Notes: generated from the letters alone by a model not told the origin. Counted from the first letter of the stretch, positions 1 through 8,578 are shown. The stretch is 45,660 nt of DNA from JACQGZ01 sp036004665 (GCA_036004665.1 DASYRG010000044.1:1-45660); one strand, 5' to 3'. Made by a program: numbers and translations.

Positions 1-447
1 CGACGTCGTGACTTTGTCGAGCGGGATCCGGTCGAAGAGGATCGCCATATCGCGCATCGTGTCCACGGCGACGCCCTCGCGGCCGACCTCCCCGCGGGAA
101 AGCGGGTCGTCGGAGTCACGTCCCATGAGCGTCGGCATATCGAACGCGACCGAGAGGCCATCGACGCCGTGCTTCAACAGGTAGTGGAAGCGCTCGTTGG
201 AATCCTCGGCGGAGCCGAAGCCGGCGAACTGCCGCATCGTCCAGAGCCGGCTGCGGTACATCGTGGGGTGAATGCCGCGCGTGAACGGGTACTCCCCCGG
301 GATCCCAAGATCGCGCGCCTCGTCCCAACCGACGAGGTCCTCGGGGCCGTAGAGGCGGCGGATCTCCACGTCCGAGATGGTCGAGAAGCGGCGCCGACGC
401 TCCGGACCTGCGGCCTGATCTCGCTCTCCGTCCCGCCGCCCGCTCAT
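1..447 (-). CDS. Methylmalonyl-CoA mutase large subunit, N-terminal part (gene runs off the window)
   Basis: The first 149 codons of the large, substrate-binding subunit of adenosylcobalamin-dependent methylmalonyl-CoA mutase, which interconverts methylmalonyl-CoA and succinyl-CoA. Reading leftward from an ATG at 447-445, the protein shows GEYPFTRGIHPTMYR, then LWTMRQFAGFG, then SVAFDMPTLMG and LFDRIPLDKVTTS, the family's characteristic N-terminal TIM-barrel motifs. The ATG shares one base with the TGA of etfA (TGATG), so the two are probably translationally coupled. Position behind acyl-CoA dehydrogenase and ETF genes suggests use in oxidation of odd-chain, branched or propionyl-yielding acyl-CoAs. 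The C-terminal part is outside the window; isobutyryl- or ethylmalonyl-CoA mutase relatives cannot be excluded from the N-terminus alone. Confidence 0.93.
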   Translation of the reverse strand, partial: MSGRRDGERDQAAGPERRRRFSTISDVEIRRLYGPEDLVGWDEARDLGIPGEYPFTRGIHPTMYRSRLWTMRQFAGFGSAEDSNERFHYLLKHGVDGLSVAFDMPTLMGRDSDDPLSRGEVGREGVAVDTMRDMAILFDRIPLDKVTTS

Positions 448-1439
448 CAGCCCGCCACCTTCCGCTTCTTCACGGCCTCAGTCAACCGCGGCAGAATCTC
501 GAAGAGGTCGCCCACGACGCCCAGGTCCGCCAGCTGAAAGATGGGCGCGTTGGGATCCTTGTTGATAGCGAGGATGAACTTGCTGCCGGACATCCCGGCC
601 AGATGCTGGGGGGCGCCGGAGATCCCACAGGCGATGTAGACCTGGGGCGAGACGGTCTTGCCGGTCTGGCCGATCTCGTAGTCGTGCGGCACCCATCCCG
701 AGTCCACCGGCGGGCGCGACGATCCTACCGCCGCCTCCAGCACCCGGGCCAGGGCGTCGAGGAGGGCGAAGTTCTCCGGGCCGCGCAGCCCCCGTCCCCC
801 CGACACGATCACGTCCGCCTCGGTCAACGGCACGGTCTCCCGCTCGATGGCGCGGGTCTCGACGACGCGCGTGCGGATGGGGACCTCCGGCGGCAGCGAT
901 GCCTTCCTCACCTCCGCGCGATGGTCGCCTTCGGCCGGCACCGGGAAGACCGCGGGCAGGACGACGGCGATCCACATCCGTCCCCGCGCCAGGCGGACGG
1001 TGCCGATGGCCTTGCGTGTGTACATCGGACGGGTCGCCACGAGTTCTCCCTGTTCGACCGCGAGGGTCTGGCAGTCCGTGACGATGGCGGCCTCCAAACG
1101 GGCGGCGAGGCGGGGAGCGAGATCTCGTCCCTGGGCGGTTGACCCGATCAGGAGCAAGGGCGGCGGATGCTCGGAGGCGAGCGCGGCCAGCGCCGCCGCG
1201 TACCCTTCGGTCGAATACTGGGCCAGCCGGGGATCGTCGATCAGCACGACCTGATCCGCCCCCCGGCGGCCGAAGCGCCGGTCGGGATCCTCGACGCCGC
1301 CGCCCAGCAAGATCGCGACCACCCGCCCCTCCCCTGCCAGCTCGCGCGCCTTGCCCAACAGTTCGTAGGTGATCTTGCGCACGGCGCCTTCCCGGTGCGC
1401 GACGAGGACCCAGACCTCCGGGAGCGCTCCCTGCGCCAT
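447..1439 (-). CDS. etfA: Electron transfer flavoprotein alpha subunit
   Basis: A 330-residue ETF alpha subunit. It carries the FAD that takes electrons from acyl-CoA dehydrogenases in the cytoplasm and passes them to an ETF:quinone oxidoreductase. The N-terminal half is the Rossmann-like domain. The C-terminal FAD-binding domain is plain: VSGGRGLRGPENF near residue 213, DSGWVPHDYEIGQTGKTVSP near 245, ACGISGAPQHLAGM near 270 and AINKDPNAPIFQLADLGVVG near 290. Length is normal for the family. It overlaps etfB by one base (TGATG at 1439-1441) and the mutase start by one base, so this is a tightly coupled operon transcribed leftward from the acyl-CoA dehydrogenase. Confidence 0.97.
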   Translation of the reverse strand: MAQGALPEVWVLVAHREGAVRKITYELLGKARELAGEGRVVAILLGGGVEDPDRRFGRRGADQVVLIDDPRLAQYSTEGYAAALAALASEHPPPLLLIGSTAQGRDLAPRLAARLEAAIVTDCQTLAVEQGELVATRPMYTRKAIGTVRLARGRMWIAVVLPAVFPVPAEGDHRAEVRKASLPPEVPIRTRVVETRAIERETVPLTEADVIVSGGRGLRGPENFALLDALARVLEAAVGSSRPPVDSGWVPHDYEIGQTGKTVSPQVYIACGISGAPQHLAGMSGSKFILAINKDPNAPIFQLADLGVVGDLFEILPRLTEAVKKRKVAG

Positions 1440-2224
1440 CAGAGCACCTTCGCTCGCTCGCCGAGAAAAGAGACGATGGCCTCCACCGCAGCCTCGGGGT
1501 CCGCTCCGTTGACCTGCACGCCGGCGGTGCGGGCCGGCGGCGCCGCCAGGGTGGCCAGGGTCGCGCCGCGCGTGCCGAGGTCCTCCGCCGAGAGTCCCAG
1601 AGCCGCCAGATCCATGACGGCGATCTCCTTCCGTTTCGCCTTCATGATTCCCGGCAGCGAGGGATAGCGGGGCTCGTTGAGGCTGCGTTCGACGGTAAAG
1701 AGCGCAGGCAACGGTACCTCCAGGACCTCTACCGCGCCTTCCAACTCCCGGTGGACGATGGCGCGCCCGGCTCCGTCGTCCACCTCGAGTTTGGCGATGG
1801 CGGTGGCCTGCGGCAGGTCGAGGAGTTCCGCCAGGGCCGGACCGACGATGGCCGCGTTATCGTCGGTGCTCAGCTTGCCGCAGATGACGGCGTCGGCGGT
1901 GCGGGGGCGGATGAACGCGGCCAGCGCGCGGGCAACCTGCAGGTGATCGGCGGCGTCCAGAGCGGCATCCCGCAGCAGCGTCGCCTCGTCGGCCCCCATG
2001 GCCAGAGCCTGACGCAGCGCCTCACGGGCGCGTTCCGGCCCCGCGGCCACCACGGTCACCGTCCCGCCGAACTGCTCGCGCAGCCGCAGGGCGGCCTCGG
2101 TGGCGTGCTCGTCGTAGTAGTTCATCACCAGGTTGAGGCCGGTCTCGTCGATGCCGCCGTGTGAGCGGACGCGGATTGGCGCCTCGGTATCCGGCACCTG
2201 TTTGATGCAGACGACGATGTTCAT
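1439..2224 (-). CDS. etfB: Electron transfer flavoprotein beta subunit
   Basis: A 261-residue ETF beta subunit, partner of EtfA; beta subunits of this family bind AMP structurally. The start MNIVVCIKQVPDTEAPIRV is typical, as are the later segments MNYYDEHATEAALRLRE and GADEATLLRD. The ATG at 2224-2222 overlaps the stop of the acyl-CoA dehydrogenase gene by four bases (ATGA). That overlap and the standard N-terminus fix the start although the reading frame stays open further upstream. Its place between the dehydrogenase and EtfA indicates a dedicated electron acceptor for that dehydrogenase. Confidence 0.96.
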   Translation of the reverse strand: MNIVVCIKQVPDTEAPIRVRSHGGIDETGLNLVMNYYDEHATEAALRLREQFGGTVTVVAAGPERAREALRQALAMGADEATLLRDAALDAADHLQVARALAAFIRPRTADAVICGKLSTDDNAAIVGPALAELLDLPQATAIAKLEVDDGAGRAIVHRELEGAVEVLEVPLPALFTVERSLNEPRYPSLPGIMKAKRKEIAVMDLAALGLSAEDLGTRGATLATLAAPPARTAGVQVNGADPEAAVEAIVSFLGERAKVL

Positions 2225-3381
2225 CGGGGGGTGCTCCCTCTCGATCCTATCAGATCGCGGGAGAGGACAAGCCGCAGGATCTCGGACGTCCCCTCGTAGA
2301 TCTCGGTGATCTTGGCGTCCCGGAAGTAGCGTTCCACCGGGTACTCCTGGATGTAGCCGTACCCGCCGAAGAGCTGGACCGCCCGGTGCGTCGCCCACAT
2401 CGCCGTCTCGGACGCGATGAGTTTGGCCGTCGCGGCCTCGCGGGTGCACCGCTCGCCCCTGTCGCGCAACCAGGCGGCGCGGTAGGCCAGGAGCCGTGAC
2501 GCGTCGACGCGGGTGGCCATGTCCGCCAGCGCCCACTGGGTGGCCTGAAACTCCGAGAGCGGGCGCCCGAAGACCCACCGTTCCTTCACGTGTGCAGATG
2601 TCTCCTCGAGGGCCGCCCGGGCCAGACCGACCGCCTGGGCGGCGATACCGATGCGGCCCCCATCCAGAGTGGCCAGGGCGATCCTGCCGCCTTCGCCCCG
2701 CCCGCCGAGCAGATTCTCCGCCGGCACCCGGCAGTCGTCGAGGAGGATCTCGCTGGTAGAGGAACAGCGGATGCCCAGCTTGTGCTCCACGTTCCCCACC
2801 GCGATGCCGGGAAAGGACTTCTCCACCAGAAACGCGGAGAGCCCCCGCGCGCCGGGAGCCTCCTCGCTGCGCGCGTAGACGATGCAGAGGTCGGCTTCGA
2901 CGCCGTTGGTGACGAACAGCTTGCGGCCGCTGAGCACCCACTCCCCGCCCCGCAGGTCCGCGCGCGTTTCCAGTGCCATGGCATCGGATCCCGCCGACGG
3001 TTCGGTGAGGCAGTAGCAGCCCAACGACCGTCCCTCGGCTAGGGCCGGGAGGTAGCGCCGCTTCTGCTCCGCGGTGCCGAAGCGGAGGATGGGATCGCAC
3101 ACGAGGGAGTTGCTCACGCTGACAATGACCTGCACGCCGGCGGAGGCGCGGGCCAGTTCTTCTTGCACGATGACGTTGGCGACGCCGTCCATCCTCGCTC
3201 CGCCGTACTCCTCGGGGACCATCACCCCCATCAGGCCGAGGGCCGCCGCCCGCGAGATGATCTCGGAGGGAAAGCGGGCCTCCTGGTCGAGGCGCGCGGC
3301 GACCGGCGTGATCTCTTTCGCCGCGAAGTCCTTGACCGTGGTCTGAATCAGGCGATGCTCTTCGGTGAGATCGAACTCCAT
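2221..3381 (-). CDS. Acyl-CoA dehydrogenase
   Basis: A 386-residue FAD-dependent acyl-CoA dehydrogenase that introduces the alpha,beta double bond in acyl-CoA thioesters. All family landmarks are present: N-terminal helical domain starting FDLTEEHRLIQ, the YCLTEPSAGSD substrate/flavin motif near residue 124, the C-terminal QLFGGYGYIQEYPVERYFRD segment near 340 and the catalytic-base segment ITEIYEGTSEI near 362, where the Glu of YEGT is the expected base. Length is standard. Chain-length specificity cannot be read from the sequence; short-chain, branched and glutaryl-type enzymes look alike at this level. It is the first gene of the operon with etfB, etfA and the mutase. No strong Shine-Dalgarno precedes its ATG. 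Confidence 0.95.
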   Translation of the reverse strand: MEFDLTEEHRLIQTTVKDFAAKEITPVAARLDQEARFPSEIISRAAALGLMGVMVPEEYGGARMDGVANVIVQEELARASAGVQVIVSVSNSLVCDPILRFGTAEQKRRYLPALAEGRSLGCYCLTEPSAGSDAMALETRADLRGGEWVLSGRKLFVTNGVEADLCIVYARSEEAPGARGLSAFLVEKSFPGIAVGNVEHKLGIRCSSTSEILLDDCRVPAENLLGGRGEGGRIALATLDGGRIGIAAQAVGLARAALEETSAHVKERWVFGRPLSEFQATQWALADMATRVDASRLLAYRAAWLRDRGERCTREAATAKLIASETAMWATHRAVQLFGGYGYIQEYPVERYFRDAKITEIYEGTSEILRLVLSRDLIGSRGSTPR

Positions 3382-3533
3382 GTGGTGGTCGAGGAGCGAT
3401 CATCCTTGCCTTCCCATGGCTCCCTTTGACCTCTTGCCCAATTTCTGTGGCTGGCTGGCGTCCTCATTTGACGCAGGCGCACCCTCCCGCGCCAGCACCG
3501 CGAATGCATCATCCCGACGCGGCTTCGGGCCGC

Positions 3534-4025
3534 TTACCGAGTGAGGGCTTCGAGCGCTAACTGAAGGTTGCGGGCCACGACCGCAGCGAAGGGCTGAGAC
3601 TCGTTCACGTCGGAACTCCGCACGACCATCATCGCCACATGCAGCGCAGCATTCACGAAGTTCATGGCGCGTGCCGCCCCTCCGACACCCGCGACCTGGG
3701 CGGTTGTGAGGTCAACGAGGATCCCATTGCCCTGGCCCTGGCACGGATAGCCCGACGACGTCTTGAAGTCCTTGCCGCCGGGGCCCTCGATACAGTTGAT
3801 CACGTGTTGGAGGTGTTCGCGTGTGGCCAAGACAGCATCTGTCACCTGCGGCCCACTTGGCGTTCCGGTGGGAGCACCGCGCACGGCCAACTGGCCGGAG
3901 TGAAAGATGGCCGTCTTGAGTTGTGCCGTGACCAGTGCCACAGGATCTGAGGCGAACCCTGCTCCTCCGGTGACAACGAGCAGGCCCAAGCCGACCACGA
4001 ATGCGATGGTTCCTTTCCCATTCAT
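3534..4025 (-). CDS. Small secreted protein of unknown function
   Basis: A 163-residue protein with an N-terminal signal peptide: a short basic start (MNGKG), a hydrophobic core (about residues 6-23) and a likely cleavage after AGFAS. The mature part holds one compact signature, a His-rich helix (REHLQHVINCIEGPGGKDF) followed by GYPCQGQGNGI, with two cysteines about 18 residues apart that could form a disulfide or bind a ligand. The remainder is predicted helical. I do not recognise a named family and assign no function. The start is supported by GGGAGG about 6 nt before the ATG. It stands alone between the acyl-CoA dehydrogenase operon and the divergently transcribed thiolase-like operon. 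Confidence 0.75.
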   Translation of the reverse strand: MNGKGTIAFVVGLGLLVVTGGAGFASDPVALVTAQLKTAIFHSGQLAVRGAPTGTPSGPQVTDAVLATREHLQHVINCIEGPGGKDFKTSSGYPCQGQGNGILVDLTTAQVAGVGGAARAMNFVNAALHVAMMVVRSSDVNESQPFAAVVARNLQLALEALTR

Positions 4026-4245
4026 GATGGCCTCCCAGAGCTACGATCTGCATTTGCAGCGTGAAGAGTGCAAACGGGTGGGGAAGTGGTGATTGCGATC
4101 TACTTCTTACGTCTCTCACGATTCCCTGCCTGAGCGCGAGGTCGAGGCGGCATCAAGGGACTAGGTGTAGGGGTATGAGCCAAGGCATGAGGCCGCGCCG
4201 CGAGCAGCGAGGCAGGGGAGCCCGACGGGATTAGAGAAAGGGCCA

Positions 4246-5403
4246 TTGCCCTCCATGGACCCACCCGTCGGCATCATCGGCATCGGCCTGACCCCGCTGC
4301 GCTCCGTCTCTCCCGACGTTTCCTTCCGGGAACTGATCTTCGGGGCGGCCACATGCGCCTACATCGACGCGGGTGTCGCGCCGAGAGAGATCGATACCTT
4401 CGTCACGGTGGCGGAGGACTTCCACGAGGGCACCAGCATCACCGACGAGTACACGCCCGACCAACTGGGCGCGGTGCGCCGCCCCATGCAGACAATCGCG
4501 GGCGACGGCCTGCAGGGGTTGGCCACCGCCTACATGCTCATCCGCTCGGGCATCGCCGAGACCGCCGTGGTGGAGGCGCACAGCAAAGCCAGCAACATCG
4601 TGCATCACGAACAGATCCTGGCGCTGGCCTTCGATCCGACCTTCGAGCGTCCCCGCCGGTGCAACCCGCACGCGGTCGCGGGGCTGGAGATGCGCCGCTA
4701 CCTGCATGAGGCCGGTCTTGGCCCAGAGGTCACCGCGCGGGTGGTGAGCAAGAACCGCCGTGCCGCCCTCGCCAACCCCTACGCGGCCTATGGCGCGGAG
4801 ATTGGGGTTGAAGAGGTGCTGGCCAGTCCGCCGCTGGCCGAACCTCTGCGCGATCTTGACGTCAGCCGGTACGCGGACGGCGCCGTGGTGCTCGTGCTGG
4901 CATCGGCGGACTGGATCGCCGAGCACAGCGCCACTCCGGTCTGGATCCGCGGGATCGGCTGGGCGAGCGACGAGCCCTCCCTCTCGGGCCGCCCCTGGGC
5001 GCAGGCGGTCTACGCGCGCATCGCCTGCGAGACGGCGTACGCGCAGGCCAGCGTTCGCTCGGCCATCGGTGAGATCGACCTCTTCGAAGTGGACGATACC
5101 TACGCCTACAAGGAACTCCAGCACCTGGAGGCCGCCCTCAGCCTGGAGGTTGGCGAGGGCGCCCGGCTGACCGAGTCCGGACGGACTGGGAACGGGCCGC
5201 TGCGGGTCAACGTCTCGGGCGGCAACCTGGGGATGGGATACGGCTACGACGCCTCGGCGCTCTTCCGCACGGCGGTCACCGCGCAGCAGCTGCGGGGCAC
5301 CGCCGGGCCGGGACAGCTGAAGGACATCCGCACCGCGCTCGTCCTCTCCTGGCGCGGCGTGCCCACTACCACGGGCGGAGCGGTGGTGCTCGGTGCTTCC
5401 TAA
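4246..5403 (+). CDS. Thiolase-fold protein without the catalytic cysteine (SCP-x/Ltp2-like)
   Basis: A 385-residue thiolase-superfamily protein of the lipid-transfer/SCP-x type. The fold is recognisable from start GIIGIGLTPLRS through DVSRYADGAVVLVLAS, FEVDDTYAYKELQHLE and the glycine-rich C-terminal SGGNLGMGYGYD. The segment where thiolases carry the nucleophilic Cys reads QTIAGDGLQGLATAYMLIRSG and has none, and the C-terminal GHP motif is replaced by GYG. It is therefore unlikely to be a Claisen-type thiolase. Thiolase-like retro-aldolases such as Ltp2 also lack this cysteine and work with DUF35 partners, which are present here. Start is TTG 4246 (AAAGG a few bases upstream) or ATG 4255. 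It overlaps the next gene by 11 nt. Confidence 0.88.
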   Translation: MPSMDPPVGIIGIGLTPLRSVSPDVSFRELIFGAATCAYIDAGVAPREIDTFVTVAEDFHEGTSITDEYTPDQLGAVRRPMQTIAGDGLQGLATAYMLIRSGIAETAVVEAHSKASNIVHHEQILALAFDPTFERPRRCNPHAVAGLEMRRYLHEAGLGPEVTARVVSKNRRAALANPYAAYGAEIGVEEVLASPPLAEPLRDLDVSRYADGAVVLVLASADWIAEHSATPVWIRGIGWASDEPSLSGRPWAQAVYARIACETAYAQASVRSAIGEIDLFEVDDTYAYKELQHLEAALSLEVGEGARLTESGRTGNGPLRVNVSGGNLGMGYGYDASALFRTAVTAQQLRGTAGPGQLKDIRTALVLSWRGVPTTTGGAVVLGAS

Positions 5404-6574
5404 CGCCCCACGCGCGCGGCGGCGCGTCGCCGTCGTCGGCGCGGGGCTCTCCCTTTTCGTGCGCCGCGCGCTGGAGACCGGCAAGGAACTCTCCTACTAT
5501 GCCGCGTCGGCCGCGCTCGAGTCCGCCGGGCTGCGGCGTCGGGACATTGAGGCGGTGGTGATGGCCACCGCGCCGGACGCCTTCGACGGCGTGCACATGA
5601 AAGGCGAGCACCTCTCCGATGGAGCGGGCGGGTGGCGCAAGCCCTACCTGCGCGCCTATGTCGGCGGCGGGTCGGGTGTCTTCAGCATCATTGCGGGCTG
5701 GACGCTGGTGGCGTCAGGGATGTTCGACGTCGTGCTGGTGGTGGCGGAGGAGAAGATGAGCCCTACCCAGCCCCATCCCCAGGCCGCCTTCATCAGCATC
5801 TTCGACCACACCATCGAGCGACCGCTGGGGCCGAACCTCCTCTGGATCTTTTCCCTCGAACAAAGCCGCTACATGCACACGTACGGCATCCGGAACGAAG
5901 ACATCGCGCGCGTCTCCGTCAAGAACAAGCACAACGCCCTCGGTCATCCGGCGGCACAGGTAGGCGCGGAACTGACGGTCGCCGACGTGCTCGCCAGCGA
6001 GGTGGTCGCCTGGCCGGTGCACCGGCTGATGGTCAGTCCCGTTTCTGACGGCGCGGCGGCGATCGTACTGGCCGCCGACGAGGTCGCGCGGCGGATCAGC
6101 GACCGGCCAGTCTGGGTGGAGGGCATCGGCTGGGCGCTGGACACTTCGTACTGGGGCAACCGCGACCTCGCCTATCCGCGATACGTCGAAGACGCGGCGC
6201 GGATGGCCTATACCATGGCCGGGATCACGGAGCCGCGGCGGGAGATCCACATCGTGGAGCCCTACGACCCCTTCGCCTACAAGGAACTGCACCATCTCGA
6301 AGGGTTGCTGCTCGCCGACCGCGGCAAGGCCCCGGAGGACCTGGCCCGCGGGCGCTTCGACCGCGACGGAGAACTCCCGTCCTGCCCCTCCGGCGGGCTC
6401 ATGGGCGTCGGCAACCCCATCGCGGCGGCGGGCCTGATGAAGATCTGCGAACTCTACTGGCAGCTGCGTGGCGAGGCGGGCGCGCGCCAGGTGCCCAACA
6501 CTCCGACACGCGGCCTGGCGCAGGCGTGGGGTGATCTGATGCAGATCGGCACCGTCGCCATCCTGGGGGTCTGA
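5393..6574 (+). CDS. Second thiolase-fold protein without the catalytic cysteine
   Basis: A 393-residue paralogue of the preceding gene, probably its heteromeric partner. Shared landmarks are VAVVGAGLSLFVRRA at the start, SVKNKHNALGHPAAQVG in the middle, VEPYDPFAYKELHHLE and SGGLMGVGNPIAAAGLM near the C-terminus. The nucleophile segment reads AYVGGGSGVFSIIAGWTLVASG with no cysteine, and the GHP motif is GNP, so two thiolase hallmarks are missing. The GTG start lies inside the 3' end of the first thiolase-like gene (11 nt overlap), pointing to coupled translation and fixed stoichiometry. An aldolase or acyl-transfer role on a CoA thioester with the two DUF35 proteins is an inference from context. 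Confidence 0.88.
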   Translation: MLPNAPRARRRVAVVGAGLSLFVRRALETGKELSYYAASAALESAGLRRRDIEAVVMATAPDAFDGVHMKGEHLSDGAGGWRKPYLRAYVGGGSGVFSIIAGWTLVASGMFDVVLVVAEEKMSPTQPHPQAAFISIFDHTIERPLGPNLLWIFSLEQSRYMHTYGIRNEDIARVSVKNKHNALGHPAAQVGAELTVADVLASEVVAWPVHRLMVSPVSDGAAAIVLAADEVARRISDRPVWVEGIGWALDTSYWGNRDLAYPRYVEDAARMAYTMAGITEPRREIHIVEPYDPFAYKELHHLEGLLLADRGKAPEDLARGRFDRDGELPSCPSGGLMGVGNPIAAAGLMKICELYWQLRGEAGARQVPNTPTRGLAQAWGDLMQIGTVAILGV

Positions 6575-6578
6575 CCAG

Positions 6579-7181
6579 GTGGCCCGCCCTACCCGGCGGC
6601 CCCGGGGCACGCCGATCCCGCCGGCGCGTACCGACGGGATGATCCCGGGAGTCTCCCATCCCCTCCGCGGCACGCCGCTGCGGGACGCCGACCTCTCGCG
6701 GGGAGCGGTGAGCCTGGAGCACTGGGATCCCGCCCTCGCCTACCGGTGGGACACAGGAGTGGCGATCGGCCGATTCCTGGAGGGGCTGCGCCAGGGCAAG
6801 ATTCTGGGCATCCGCTGCCGGCGCTGCGCCCGCACCGTCACGCCACCGCGCGCCTTCTGCGAGATCTGCTTCCTGCCGATGGACGAGTGGGTGGAACTCG
6901 CCGACACCGCTACGGTCAATACCTTCTCCATCTGCTTCATTACCTGGGACATGCGGCCGCTCCGTATCCCCCAGGTCCCCGCGGTGATCGAGATCGACGG
7001 GACCTCTCCTCGGGTCGGCTTCCTCCACCTGCTCGGCGGGCTGCGCGGCCGGACCGTCGAGCGAATCCGCCGCGAGGTACGGATGGGACTGCCGGTGCGG
7101 GCGGTGTGGAAACCGGTGGGACAGCGCAGCGGCGCGATCACCGACATCCTGCACTTTGCTCCGCAGCGGAGGCGGAGCTGA
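6579..7181 (+). CDS. DUF35 zinc-ribbon/OB-fold protein, thiolase partner
   Basis: A 200-residue protein of the DUF35 family: an N-terminal rubredoxin-like zinc ribbon followed by an OB-fold. The ribbon is visible as RCRRC then FCEIC (two CxxC pairs, about residues 77-97). The OB part contains VNTFSICFI, VPAVIEIDG, and ends VWKPVGQRSGAITDILHFAP. In characterised systems DUF35 proteins bind thiolase-fold subunits and help bind or channel the CoA moiety; the position four bases after the second thiolase-like gene supports that here. GTG start at 6579; an ATG at 6639 would give a shorter product. Its TGA overlaps the ATG of the next gene (TGATG). Confidence 0.9.
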   Translation: MARPTRRPRGTPIPPARTDGMIPGVSHPLRGTPLRDADLSRGAVSLEHWDPALAYRWDTGVAIGRFLEGLRQGKILGIRCRRCARTVTPPRAFCEICFLPMDEWVELADTATVNTFSICFITWDMRPLRIPQVPAVIEIDGTSPRVGFLHLLGGLRGRTVERIRREVRMGLPVRAVWKPVGQRSGAITDILHFAPQRRRS

Positions 7182-7648
7182 TGGGACTGCGCGACCGGAT
7201 CACGGAGACCGCCCGGCTGCGCGCCTGGGAGGGCGAGATCGGCGTCTCCTTCCGCTACACGGCCGGGGCCGCGGGTGAACGCTTCTTCCAGACCCTGCGC
7301 GCGCGGGGGGTGTTTGCGGTGACGCGCTGTCCCGAGTGCGGCAGTACCTACCTGCCCCCGCGCCTCTACTGCCCCAAGGACTTCCAGGACCTCGACCAGC
7401 ATTGGGAGGAGGTCGCGCCGCGGGGGACGATCCACACCTTCACCCTCCTGCATCACGATCTGGACGGCCGCGCCCTCACCCGACCCTACCTGATCGGTGT
7501 CGTTCAGATCGAGGGGACCGAAGGAGGGCTGCTCGCGCCGCTCGCGCTCGATCCCTCGACGGTCCGTATCGGTCAGCGTGTCTCCGCCGTGCTCCGGCCG
7601 AAGCGGAAACGGCGCGGGGTGATCGAGGACATTCTGCATTTCCGGTGA
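7181..7648 (+). CDS. Second DUF35 zinc-ribbon/OB-fold protein
   Basis: A 155-residue DUF35-family protein, a divergent relative of the preceding one. The ribbon reads RCPECGSTYLPPRLYCPKDF, so the fourth position of the usual CxxC-CxxC set is Asp rather than Cys. Metal binding may use Asp or be lost. The OB-fold follows (IHTFTLLHHDLDGRALTRPY, then LIGVVQIEG) and the end GVIEDILHF matches the neighbour. The start at 7181 is supported by GGAGGCGGAG just upstream and the one-base overlap with the preceding stop. Two DUF35 proteins next to two thiolase-like proteins suggest a matched pair of heteromers or one four-subunit complex. Confidence 0.9.
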   Translation: MGLRDRITETARLRAWEGEIGVSFRYTAGAAGERFFQTLRARGVFAVTRCPECGSTYLPPRLYCPKDFQDLDQHWEEVAPRGTIHTFTLLHHDLDGRALTRPYLIGVVQIEGTEGGLLAPLALDPSTVRIGQRVSAVLRPKRKRRGVIEDILHFR

Positions 7649-8499
7649 CCGCAGTTCAGGTGACCATCGTCCGGGCGGTCGGTCTCTGGGGCTTCGCCCT
7701 CGCCGTCTCGCTCCTGGGCGGGACGGTCTGGCTTCTCCGCCGGCGGTTCGGACCATTCCGCGCCGAGGTGCTCTCCCTGCTGCGCTCCCGCCATCCCGAC
7801 ATCGCGATGGTGCGTGAGACGCCGGAGGGAGCGATCCTCAGGGTAGCCGGGGTGGAGGTCCGCCTCGAGGTAGTCTCGCTCTACCGCCGCTGGCGGGGGC
7901 GCGCCCGCCCGGACGCCGTCGACGGCCTGGCCGGAGCGATTCGCGCCGATCTGCCGCCGATCCGTCCACCGGCGCTGACCAGTGTGCGCCCCCATCTCCT
8001 CCCGCTGATCAAACCTCAGTCCTTCATCGCCCTCTATGACCACTACCCCTCAGCCTTCCGCCTGGCGGTCCGGCGCTTTGCCGAGGGCCTGGCCATCGTA
8101 TACGCGGCAGAGGCCGTTCATCAGATCACCTATGTCACCGGGGCGATGCTGGAGGCGTGGGGCCTGCCGGCCGACCAGCTGCACGCCATTGCGCTGGCCA
8201 ACCTGCGGCGGCGGACGGCGCATCTCCTGGAGGAACTGGGCGGGCCCCAGACCGTCTATGAGCATCTGGACGGCTTCGAGGCGGCCCGCATCCTTGTGCC
8301 CGAGCTGGTCACTCCGCCAGCGCTCCAGCCGGCCCTGGCGGCGATTCCTCACGAACATCTGCTGCTGATCGCCGCTGCGGACGAGGCTCCGCGCCTGGCC
8401 CGCGAAGCCGCAGCCGCCCATCAGGGGGCGAAATTCCCTCTCAGTCCGGCCGTGTTTCAGTTAGGGGAGGGATCTCTGGCTCCCCTCGTGCTATCGTAA
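7645..8499 (+). CDS. Membrane-anchored DUF1444 (YtpQ)-like protein
   Basis: A 284-residue protein with one N-terminal membrane helix (about residues 8-30) followed by a basic stretch and a soluble domain. The soluble part resembles DUF1444/YtpQ proteins: HQITYVTGAMLEAWGLPADQ, then LHAIALANLRRRTAHLLEEL, and a C-terminal HLLLIAADE-like strand. The biochemical role of that family is unknown. The GTG at 7645 overlaps the TGA of the preceding DUF35 gene (GTGA), the usual coupling pattern in this window; GTG 7660 is an alternative. Membership of the thiolase-like operon may only reflect transcriptional read-through. Confidence 0.78.
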   Translation: MTAVQVTIVRAVGLWGFALAVSLLGGTVWLLRRRFGPFRAEVLSLLRSRHPDIAMVRETPEGAILRVAGVEVRLEVVSLYRRWRGRARPDAVDGLAGAIRADLPPIRPPALTSVRPHLLPLIKPQSFIALYDHYPSAFRLAVRRFAEGLAIVYAAEAVHQITYVTGAMLEAWGLPADQLHAIALANLRRRTAHLLEELGGPQTVYEHLDGFEAARILVPELVTPPALQPALAAIPHEHLLLIAAADEAPRLAREAAAAHQGAKFPLSPAVFQLGEGSLAPLVLS

Positions 8500-8578
8500 A
8501 GTCGCGCAGGAAAGGCTTCAGAACGGGGATAATCCTCCAATTACCGGCATCTGATTTTCATGCTGCGGAGGTGCGTCA

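Noticed and set aside
3468..3500. GACGCAGGCGCACCCTCC near the acyl-CoA dehydrogenase start, resembling a hairpin 5' arm
   Set aside because: No AAAACCG core, no loop and no complementary 3' arm follow.
4231..5484. Open frame of 417 codons on the minus strand opposite the first thiolase-like gene
   Set aside because: High GC leaves antisense frames open. The plus-strand frame has clear thiolase-fold motifs and operon overlaps; the antisense product has no recognisable features.
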